Of a DNA stretch of 30,213 nucleotides, positions 24,214-30,213 are shown one piece after another. The stretch covers positions 1 through 30,213 of IMG/VR virus record IMGVR_UViG_3300022926_000073; one strand, given 5' to 3'. The translations under genes and the position numbers were made by a program. This stretch comes from a virus. The notes under the pieces were generated by a model that was not told where the DNA came from, made no database searches, and saw only the letters and a program-made list of their open reading frames with translations. The first letter of the stretch is position 1. Each line of letters starts with the position of its first letter.

Positions 24214-24630
24214 TTATCTTAACCTTTTTAATTCTAGTGACAGTCTATCAGGTTTATTTACGTTTCTACCATAAAATTCTATAATAACACTATATGCGTT
24301 GGCATCATAATCAGGAATAACATCCACATATTCAATTTTTGCTCTTGGTTCATACGTCTCAATTAAATTTTGTATAGCCTTAGCCATAGTATTTGCCATC
24401 ATATATGTCATATTTTCAAACAACATTCCTCTCAAATTGCCACCTTTTGTTGGATAGAAAGGTCTTTCATAAAAATCAGTCAACACAAGTATTTTTAATG
24501 CTTGTTTGATAGCGTTGAGATCATTCTTTTTTGACACACCAGATCTTTGATTAGCAGTAAAGTCTAAGTCAAGGTCTTTGAATACCTTGGCTACTAGTGT
24601 TTTTGGCTGTATACTATTTTCCTGTGACAT
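24214..24630 (-). CDS. gp25: Baseplate wedge subunit gp25
   Basis: A 138-residue member of the gp25/GpW family (T4 gp25 has 132 residues). The SKKNDLNAIKQALKILVLTD and FYERPFYPTKGGNLRGMLFE segments are characteristic, and YEPRAKIEYVDV contains the conserved E-P-R triplet that anchors the wedge core to the sheath initiator site. The gene sits 17 bases after the unknown 200-residue gene. No clear Shine-Dalgarno is present; instead a TATAAATA box ends 5 bases before the ATG. Confidence 0.93.
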   Translation of the reverse strand: MSQENSIQPKTLVAKVFKDLDLDFTANQRSGVSKKNDLNAIKQALKILVLTDFYERPFYPTKGGNLRGMLFENMTYMMANTMAKAIQNLIETYEPRAKIEYVDVIPDYDANAYSVIIEFYGRNVNKPDRLSLELKRLR

Positions 24631-24635
24631 AACTG

Positions 24636-24643
24636 TATTTATA
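24636..24643 (-). promoter_or_regulatory. TATAAATA late box directly before gp25
   Basis: An exact TATAAATA on the minus strand lies in the 17-base gap before gp25. With T4 spacing, transcription would begin at 24630, the A of the gp25 ATG. It may be a late promoter that makes a leaderless gp25 message, or that serves gp6 and later genes; chance in AT-rich DNA is also possible. Confidence 0.4.
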
Positions 24644-24647
24644 TCCG

Positions 24648-25250
24648 TTAGTCGCCGCCGAACCTAGGTTTTACAATATTTAAGTATTTTTCCCCGGCTT
24701 CTCTTTTTGCTCTGGCAATGTCAACTTTTATGATAGGATCTATCACCTTAGGAATATTACCGCCACGAATAATACTGACTGCATCGATCTCAGGAAAAGT
24801 AACAGGAGCACCTTTGATAATAACATCAACCCCTTCTTTCTGTAAGTTAGGTATTTTCTTACATATACTTTCTAAATCTAATTGTCCTGATCTAAGTAGC
24901 TGTGGCAAATTATTTAAATCAATATCTCCTAAATCTAAACTTCCCCATTTCTTTTCTAGATTTTTTAGATCGTTTGCTAAATCAGCAGCAGCGAGTTTAC
25001 CTGTAAGCAATGTTTTGACTATATTTGTTACATCATTTTGTAAACTGTCGGGGACTTTAGGTATTTCAGGAATCAGTTTCTTTAGAGAATCAGTCATACC
25101 GGTTACTTCACCCTGTATTGTAGATTTCAAACTAGATACTTGTGACGCAATACCTTGTTGTGCATCACTGATAACTGAGTCAATTTTGTCATTGACTGCA
25201 TCTACTTTAGCTGCTAATGCTTTAGCACCTTCTGCCGGACCGCAACTCAT
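24648..25250 (-). CDS. Unknown conserved baseplate-operon protein, 200 aa
   Basis: The protein begins MSCGPAEGAKALAAKVDAVN. The first 100 residues look helical with coiled-coil spacing (KIDSVISDAQQGIASQVSSL, TDSLKKLIPEIPKVP). A middle part has LDLGDIDLNNLPQLLRSGQL, and the end reads VIDPIIKVDIARAKREAGEK with a basic tail. No enzyme motif or membrane segment is seen. AGGAGA stands about 6 bases before the ATG. It lies between the PAAR tip gene and gp25, which suggests a role in hub or wedge assembly, but I recognise no function. Confidence 0.6.
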   Translation of the reverse strand: MSCGPAEGAKALAAKVDAVNDKIDSVISDAQQGIASQVSSLKSTIQGEVTGMTDSLKKLIPEIPKVPDSLQNDVTNIVKTLLTGKLAAADLANDLKNLEKKWGSLDLGDIDLNNLPQLLRSGQLDLESICKKIPNLQKEGVDVIIKGAPVTFPEIDAVSIIRGGNIPKVIDPIIKVDIARAKREAGEKYLNIVKPRFGGD

Positions 25251-25262
25251 TTTAATCTCCTA

Positions 25263-25604
25263 TCAATCTGCAAAAACATCTCCGGAACCCTGGGACACTG
25301 TTCCAGTGTCACAGCTGTCTCCTTTTCTTCCTATTAATCTACCATTAACATATACTGTACTGGCAGAGGATGACAAAGATCCTCTATGCGGTAAACAAGG
25401 ATATGAATATTGAGGTACACCTTCATCGTATCCATCTAAAGTTTTTGTTGGAATAGTATGTTGATCGGTTTTATCACTGTGTCTTGCTACCCCCAATCCG
25501 TTGGCAAATACATTAGTTGAAACTAAATCCATTTGTCCCTGAGTTGTACAGCCGTGACTAATATTACTAACAGTGTCGGTTTTTCTTGCTACATTGCTTG
25601 CCAT
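25263..25604 (-). CDS. PAAR-type spike tip protein (gp5.4-like)
   Basis: A 113-residue small protein with PAAR character: repeated short G/N turns (NISHGCTTQG, VYVNGRLIGRKGDSC, TGTVSQGSGDVFAD) and scattered His/Cys (H17, C19, H42, C70, H73, C98) that could hold the metal ion at the tip. PAAR proteins cap the trimeric spike and sharpen it for membrane piercing; T4 gp5.4 is the known example. The gene directly follows the spike gene gp5, with AGGAAAG overlapping the gp5 stop as its Shine-Dalgarno. Which residues bind the metal cannot be fixed from sequence. Confidence 0.8.
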   Translation of the reverse strand: MASNVARKTDTVSNISHGCTTQGQMDLVSTNVFANGLGVARHSDKTDQHTIPTKTLDGYDEGVPQYSYPCLPHRGSLSSSASTVYVNGRLIGRKGDSCDTGTVSQGSGDVFAD

Positions 25605-25612
25605 AAACTTTC

Positions 25613-27025
25613 CTAGTTCAGATCTATTCTAGATCCGTCTATGTCTACTATGGCGCCTGCTGTAATTTCTATATTACTAGAAGCGTCCATGTCTACCTTA
25701 CCAGAGCTGACATTTACAGTTTGATTTCCGCCTGTAACGAATATGTCTTGCTTGCCGGCAGTTTGTATCAGTTGGTCGTCTTCTGATCTAAATGTTGACT
25801 TGCCGCCTGCACCGATAGACATATTGTCACCTGTACCTATATTTCCATTTTCTGCTACCATTATTGTCATGTTTTGACCGACGGTAGTATTCATGTTTGA
25901 CAAATGACTTTCACTAACATTTCCACTAACAGTAGTGGTCTTAGTAAGTCCTACTGAATGGGTTTGAGAACCCAATACAGTTTCAACATCATTCAATGTA
26001 ACACGAACGGCTCTGTTGCCGTTTATCTGTGTATTAGAATCAGAAAGTATTTCTGTTAAATCGTTACCACCAATCTTAGTAACACGGTTACCACGTATAG
26101 TATTAAACTGATTGCCGTCAACCTCAGTGTACATATCACCCTTCACATACATCTTAGCGTTTCCGGCAATTGTAACATCACAGTTGCCTGCAATATAGAC
26201 CTTTCTATTCTTTAATGTAATTTCGTATTCATCACCTACAATTTTAGTAATTTTTTTACCGTCAGCTTGTATTTCATAGAATGTGCCTGAATTATGATAC
26301 TCATGTATTCTACCATTTCCTGGAGTGTCGTCTACCTCTCTAATGTGACCCTGTTCTGTTTCCCACACATTGTTATAAGGATAAACAGAGGTTGTTCCAT
26401 CTTCAAATGTAGGTTGCTCACCTGCAGGAGTATATGTTCCTTGATCGGTAGAACCAAAACGAGGATGTGGTTCGTCCCAGGTTTCTCTTTCGTATGTAGC
26501 ACCTGGCAAATTGTCACTGACTGAAGGAACCTCGGGGGCTAATCCTCTAGGAATTTCTGTTGTTCTTGTTCCTCTTTTATTCAATAAAGAATAATGATCT
26601 TCTGCCTTCTTGCCTCTAGCTAATCTAGAAGTGTCGGGTTCGTTCAGTGTATTGCGACCTTCTTGTTCTCCGTTTAATGGGTATGTATGAAAGGGATCAT
26701 TGAATCCCACTTCAGGATTTTCTTGTCTTTCTGTTGGAAAGCCCATGTAAGAACCAACTATCACAGGCTGTTGTTCTTCGTTACCGTCAGCAAAAAAACC
26801 TAATACTGTGCTACCTTCAAGTAACATAGCATTCTGTCCAATTCCTGACATACCGGGTGAATAAACAGGCATAATACAAGTTGCCCAGGGTAATTCTGCT
26901 GTAGGTAAGGTAATTTTGTTAGCCGTGTGATATCCTAGTACACGTACTCTGTATCTACCTAGTTGTTCAGGATCGGCTCTGTCTTCTACAATACCTATCC
27001 ACCATTTTAAATTTGGAGCTATCAT
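25613..27025 (-). CDS. gp5: Central spike gp5-like protein without a lysozyme domain
   Basis: A 470-residue protein. Residues 8-95 form an OB-fold of the gp5/VgrG type (WWIGIVEDRADPEQLGRYRV, LPWATCIMPVYSPG, GFFADGNEEQQPVIVGSYMG). Residues 96-228 are a Pro/Glu-rich linker. DDTPGNGRIHEYHNSGTFYE (232-251) is the classic entry into the spike, and about 255-470 are short V/I/T/N-G repeats of a trimeric beta-helix needle. T4 gp5 (575 residues) has a lysozyme domain between OB-fold and needle; nothing like it is present here. The gene overlaps the gp27-like gene as ATGA and is followed by the PAAR tip. Confidence 0.88.
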   Translation of the reverse strand: MIAPNLKWWIGIVEDRADPEQLGRYRVRVLGYHTANKITLPTAELPWATCIMPVYSPGMSGIGQNAMLLEGSTVLGFFADGNEEQQPVIVGSYMGFPTERQENPEVGFNDPFHTYPLNGEQEGRNTLNEPDTSRLARGKKAEDHYSLLNKRGTRTTEIPRGLAPEVPSVSDNLPGATYERETWDEPHPRFGSTDQGTYTPAGEQPTFEDGTTSVYPYNNVWETEQGHIREVDDTPGNGRIHEYHNSGTFYEIQADGKKITKIVGDEYEITLKNRKVYIAGNCDVTIAGNAKMYVKGDMYTEVDGNQFNTIRGNRVTKIGGNDLTEILSDSNTQINGNRAVRVTLNDVETVLGSQTHSVGLTKTTTVSGNVSESHLSNMNTTVGQNMTIMVAENGNIGTGDNMSIGAGGKSTFRSEDDQLIQTAGKQDIFVTGGNQTVNVSSGKVDMDASSNIEITAGAIVDIDGSRIDLN

Positions 27026-28365
27026 TTCACTTCACCTAGAGATTTTGTTAATCCATTCTTAATAACTTCAGCACGTATAACGTGTCTTTCAGTTGTGATT
27101 GTATGATGTAATGCTGATATTATATATTGTCCTGTCAACAAAGGATCAAATACGTCATCTATTTCTGTTTCGTCACCCAGTTTTGTTTTAGCAGCAGGAT
27201 ACAGAATACTAATTAACTGTCCCACTTCTATATCTGTTCTTCCAGGAATAGTAATTTCAAACTTAAACTGATTGAAAGAATTTAGATAAGATTTTCTAAA
27301 CATAATTTTTGGATCGTGTGTTTCAGCATCTAATCCATATGTATTGTAAAGTCCACTATTATATGAAACAAATTGTGTTTGTGTTTGAGGATCCAACAAT
27401 ATATCAGAAGGAATCGGAACACCGTTCTCAGTCCTTACAAAGTTTCCTAACTGTTGTCTAGCATCAAAAATATTTTCAGACATTTTCTTAGTGAACATAT
27501 CATATCCTCTGTTCACTTGACCGTAGTATCCACTATCCTGTCCATCTAAAACGTCAATGACTTTTGGTACTGTCATTTCTTCTATTCGTGTCATACTAGA
27601 AGGAAAAGTATTTCCGTATTTGTCGGGATTGAATCTAGGTATAGAATCAGGTTGTAATTCGTACACATATTCATCAAACACACCTACAGTTCTTTGGTCT
27701 GCTATTAATGATTCTAAACTAGTAAAATAAAATGCCTTGTTTGTTTCAAAGAATATAAAATCCCCCATGCCTATCTGTGCGCCTTTTACTCTTCGGCCAA
27801 TAAACATTATATTTTTAATAGGACTCCAATAACATGAAGTGTATCTTATTTGACTTGCATGAGGAGTGTCATGTATGACCAAACCAGTTTTTCTATTCTG
27901 ATCTACTCTACGTTTACCTTGTATCATTTCAAAATGTTTACTTACAAGATCAGCCGTATTTCCATCAAATGTTTTAGAAAGAGCAACAGCATTGTCAGAG
28001 TATGCTTCTACTGACATAAAATTTAAAGCATAAAATTGTGATCTGTCGTTGTTTAGCGTTCGGTTAGTTATAGAATATACTTGAAAAGTTTTTTCGATTA
28101 TATTTTCGGGTACATCGAGCAGTGTAGGTGTTCTGAATTTTACCGTAATAAGTTCTGTGCCTATCATAGGTAACTCAGTGATTAAGTTATTTGAATCACT
28201 AATAACAATATCGCCGTGCATAGTAGGTGAAAATAAATCTTCATACAGATTAAATTCTACCATAAAATTGGTAAGATCAACATTAGAAGGATTTTGAGAA
28301 GAGGTTATGAAAACTTCTTCAACATCGACTTCACCTGCAAATTGTAAAACCTCGTCGTCTTGCAC
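27022..28365 (-). CDS. gp27: Baseplate hub protein, gp27-like
   Basis: A 447-residue protein starting at a GTG that overlaps the gp53 stop (TAGTG). The first half has the hub tube-domain pattern (LTNFMVEFNLYEDLFSPTMH, GDIVISDSNNLITELP, then FQVYSITNRTLN and FYALNFMSVEAYSDNA). The last part (FKFEITIPGRTDIEVGQLIS and LTGQYIISALHHTITTERHV) is a second beta-barrel of the kind in gp27 and in the N-terminal half of VgrG. T4 gp27 has 391 residues. The trimeric hub links the tail tube to the gp5 spike, and the adjacency to gp5 agrees. The call rests on architecture and position more than on close identity. Confidence 0.78.
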   Translation of the reverse strand: MQDDEVLQFAGEVDVEEVFITSSQNPSNVDLTNFMVEFNLYEDLFSPTMHGDIVISDSNNLITELPMIGTELITVKFRTPTLLDVPENIIEKTFQVYSITNRTLNNDRSQFYALNFMSVEAYSDNAVALSKTFDGNTADLVSKHFEMIQGKRRVDQNRKTGLVIHDTPHASQIRYTSCYWSPIKNIMFIGRRVKGAQIGMGDFIFFETNKAFYFTSLESLIADQRTVGVFDEYVYELQPDSIPRFNPDKYGNTFPSSMTRIEEMTVPKVIDVLDGQDSGYYGQVNRGYDMFTKKMSENIFDARQQLGNFVRTENGVPIPSDILLDPQTQTQFVSYNSGLYNTYGLDAETHDPKIMFRKSYLNSFNQFKFEITIPGRTDIEVGQLISILYPAAKTKLGDETEIDDVFDPLLTGQYIISALHHTITTERHVIRAEVIKNGLTKSLGEVK

Positions 28366-28871
28366 TAGCTACTCACTAATTTTTTATATGTTTTTACAAA
28401 GTCTTTTACATATTCGGGACGTAACAACATAATGTTTCTTTTCTTTTCATTTATTTCATATTCATATGTGTAATTAGTAACCTCTTCTATACTACCATTA
28501 GCAAGTCCCGCTGCATCATAATCTACTATAAATCTGTTTCCTGTACTTTGTCTATAATGATTTATTAGTCCTGATCCATTTTCACCATACTTATCTTCAC
28601 ATAAAGTTTTTAATTCTCTATCTGGTATAGGCCATTCATCATAAACATCTACAATAGTATTTACTAGAAGAATAATCCAATGATGTCTTGTGTTGCCATA
28701 GAATTTGTGAGCAACAATTTCAGGAGTTTCCCCGTCTGCTATACGATATGAAGTAAGTGTTACTTTATTTACTTTCGGTGACTTGTTTGTAACCCTAACA
28801 AATATGTCTTTGACATTTACAATTTTACCATCAATAGGGTAATATATATTTTTAATAGATTTAAAATACAT
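28365..28871 (-). CDS. gp53: Baseplate wedge subunit gp53
   Basis: A 168-residue protein (T4 gp53 has 196). The central segment RIADGETPEIVAHKFYGNTR followed by HHWIILLVNTIVDVYDEWP is the LysM-like core of gp53, in which Y-G-N and H-W-I/V-L-L are conserved. The C-terminus (KRNIMLLRPEYVKDFVKTYK) is also typical. In T4, gp53 clamps neighbouring wedges together around the hub. Its ATG overlaps the gp48 stop as TAATG, and its stop overlaps the GTG of the hub gene, so the three are probably translated together. Confidence 0.87.
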   Translation of the reverse strand: MYFKSIKNIYYPIDGKIVNVKDIFVRVTNKSPKVNKVTLTSYRIADGETPEIVAHKFYGNTRHHWIILLVNTIVDVYDEWPIPDRELKTLCEDKYGENGSGLINHYRQSTGNRFIVDYDAAGLANGSIEEVTNYTYEYEINEKKRNIMLLRPEYVKDFVKTYKKLVSS

Positions 28872-30070
28872 TAGAAGCTATCCCTAAAGTTTTGACCTAT
28901 ACGATCATTTGTAAGAAGTTCAGTTTCAGCAAACGTAAGTTCCATATTAATAAATGCAGGAGCACCGTACGTTCCCTTGATAGTTACAAAGTCTTGATTA
29001 CCGTAAGTCACTCTCATATTTTCCAGTACACAAGAACCGATTTTACTCAACCATGTATTTCTACTTGTCTGAGTAAATTGGCCGCCATCAGGAGGGCCCA
29101 CGAAATCTGTACCATTATAACGATATTCTATTTGAAATTCTGAAGGATATATCAAAAACAATCTGTCAGCAGTTTTTTCAGGGTGCATATGATATTTAAA
29201 AAGCTGTATAATTTCCATTACGCTTTCAAGTTCTGCTTTGTTTTTAGGAGCAAACTGATAACTGAAACTATGCTTTCTAAATTCCATATTTTTAAATAAC
29301 TGCTCTCTATATGGGTTAGCAACTTTCTTAGAAGTTGCTTCAATAGCAGCACCCACGTTTATATTTACACCAGCAGCTGCTGGTAGCTGGGCTGCTGCAG
29401 AAATCGCACCTCTTGCAAGATATTCGGCAGAGGCTCCTGGGCTGGTAAGTGCCTCCATAAAACCTCCTTCTTGGCCAAAAATACCGACTGCACCTACATC
29501 TTCTTGGTCATATGATGCCCCATATGCTGCAATCGGGGGTGTCTGAGTCACAAGCTCAATCGCACTTAGTAATCTAACTTGAGTAGAGGAATCAGCTACC
29601 GAAGCAATAACACCGGCAGCAGCAGTACCTATTGCTCCTTTTTCAATGAAGGACCCGATTGCAGATTTTAAATCACCGTTAAAAAGTTTCTTTAAAGCCG
29701 CACCACCCGCGACGCCGGCAGTAATTGCACCTACAGAAGCGGCAATCTCAGCATACTGTTCAGACTTCATTCTATTTTGACCAGTGTACTCAGCAGTTAA
29801 TCTATTTTGAGCCTGAGCAAACTGTGCATTATTAGCATTTTCTGCTATAGCTGCTTGCCCTACTCTACTGTTAGAACGAGCATTGATATAGAAGATTACA
29901 CTGTGTGGGTATGTCGCCCCTTGCTCTCTTTCAACATGAAGATCAGATGGGTAGTGATGTACAGTAGGAGATGTAGCAACAGTGGCTTTCAGATCTTGAA
30001 AATTGTCGGTGGCCTTACCTGCTGCTGCTTCTCTGTTGTCTATTAAATCTTTTTCTGTTAGTGAGGGCAT
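28871..30070 (-). CDS. gp48: Baseplate tail tube cap gp48
   Basis: A 399-residue protein (T4 gp48 has 364). The N-terminal 80 residues are polar; about residues 105-255 are Ala/Gly-rich and helical (SVGAITAGVAGGAALKKLF and similar). The C-terminal tube-like domain has FRKHSFSYQFAPKNKAELES, IIQLFKYHMHPEKTA, LIYPSEFQIEYRYNG, LENMRVTYGNQDF and INMELTFAETELLTNDRI, agreeing with the gp48/tail-tube initiator pattern. It caps the hub and starts tube assembly. The ATG at 30070 follows an AGGAAGAG Shine-Dalgarno and overlaps the stop of the preceding gene. A TATAAATA box lies 35 bases upstream. Confidence 0.82.
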   Translation of the reverse strand: MPSLTEKDLIDNREAAAGKATDNFQDLKATVATSPTVHHYPSDLHVEREQGATYPHSVIFYINARSNSRVGQAAIAENANNAQFAQAQNRLTAEYTGQNRMKSEQYAEIAASVGAITAGVAGGAALKKLFNGDLKSAIGSFIEKGAIGTAAAGVIASVADSSTQVRLLSAIELVTQTPPIAAYGASYDQEDVGAVGIFGQEGGFMEALTSPGASAEYLARGAISAAAQLPAAAGVNINVGAAIEATSKKVANPYREQLFKNMEFRKHSFSYQFAPKNKAELESVMEIIQLFKYHMHPEKTADRLFLIYPSEFQIEYRYNGTDFVGPPDGGQFTQTSRNTWLSKIGSCVLENMRVTYGNQDFVTIKGTYGAPAFINMELTFAETELLTNDRIGQNFRDSF

Positions 30071-30213
30071 TACTCTTCCTGATTAGGAGTGTTAGTATTT
30101 TCACTATTTATAACACTCCCATCAGGATTTCTAACAATTTTTTTCCATTTACCTATAGGACAAGAAGCAAAATCTAGTCTGACCTTAGCTGGCATAAAAC
30201 ATCCACACTTTTT
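30070..30213 (-). CDS. C-terminal part of a small Cys-containing protein (runs off the right edge)
   Basis: The minus-strand frame is open from the window edge to a TAA at 30072-30070 that overlaps the gp48 ATG (TAATG). The 47 visible residues include KKCGCFMPAKVRLDF and SCPIGKWKKIVRNPDG and end NTNTPNQEE. The C-G-C and later Cys could be part of a metal site, but no family is recognised. The start lies outside the window, unless the internal ATG (MPAKVRL) is used. The late box for gp48 lies inside this reading frame. Confidence 0.6.
   Translation of the reverse strand, partial: KKCGCFMPAKVRLDFASCPIGKWKKIVRNPDGSVINSENTNTPNQEE
30105..30112 (-). promoter_or_regulatory. T4-type late promoter box before gp48
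   Basis: An exact TATAAATA on the minus strand. T4 spacing predicts a start near 30099 and a leader of about 29 bases that contains the AGGAAGAG Shine-Dalgarno of gp48. The geometry matches the box at 978-985. It probably drives gp48, gp53, the hub, spike and following genes. Confidence 0.6.

Overview
The window looks like part of the late (virion structural) region of a T4-like marine myovirus, with an inserted block of sugar- and methyl-transfer genes. The evidence is the T4-type baseplate gene order, one strand carrying nearly all structural genes with TAATG or ATGA junctions, T4-type TATAAATA late promoter boxes, and long beta-rich fibre and baseplate proteins of the kind found in cyanophages and pelagiphages. 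The DNA is AT-rich (roughly 35-40% GC by eye). The host cannot be read from this window. I see no tRNA, integrase, transposase or CRISPR array, and no gene-free stretch longer than about 55 bases.

Layout, left to right. (1) Bases 1-946, minus strand: a truncated tail-fibre-like gene and two small virion-type proteins. (2) Bases 947-1001: a short divergent control region with a TATAAATA box facing each way. (3) Bases 1002-5122, plus strand: four tandem paralogous glycosyltransferases followed by two SAM-dependent methyltransferases, mostly overlapping. (4) Bases 5113-6975, minus strand: a 2OG-Fe(II) oxygenase-like protein, a different glycosyltransferase and a charged hypothetical protein. These sit downstream of a perfect sigma70 consensus promoter (TTGACA-N17-TATAAT), which is unusual inside a late region. 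(5) Bases 7025-9696, minus strand: an extraordinary Tyr/Gly-rich repeat protein, a fibre-type protein and a small coiled-coil protein. (6) Bases 9696-30213, minus strand, transcribed right to left: the baseplate. The order from the right edge is a truncated small gene, gp48 tube cap, gp53 wedge, gp27-like hub, lysozyme-less gp5 spike, PAAR tip, an unknown protein, gp25, gp6, gp7-like, a small fibre-type protein, gp8, and a giant 2471-residue DUF4815-type protein.

How the parts may work together. The baseplate block encodes the central hub and spike (gp27-like, gp5, PAAR), the tube cap (gp48) and the wedge (gp53, gp25, gp6, gp7, gp8), with the giant protein and fibre-type proteins probably at the periphery. 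The transferase block lies between two groups of fibre-type genes. It could modify the virion itself, for instance the Tyr/Ser/Thr/Asn-rich repeat protein next to it, or host surface glycans; the sequence does not decide between these. The most unusual items are the 22-residue tetrad/hexad repeat protein, the four-copy glycosyltransferase array with two methyltransferases, and the host-type promoter in front of the second glycosyltransferase/oxygenase module.
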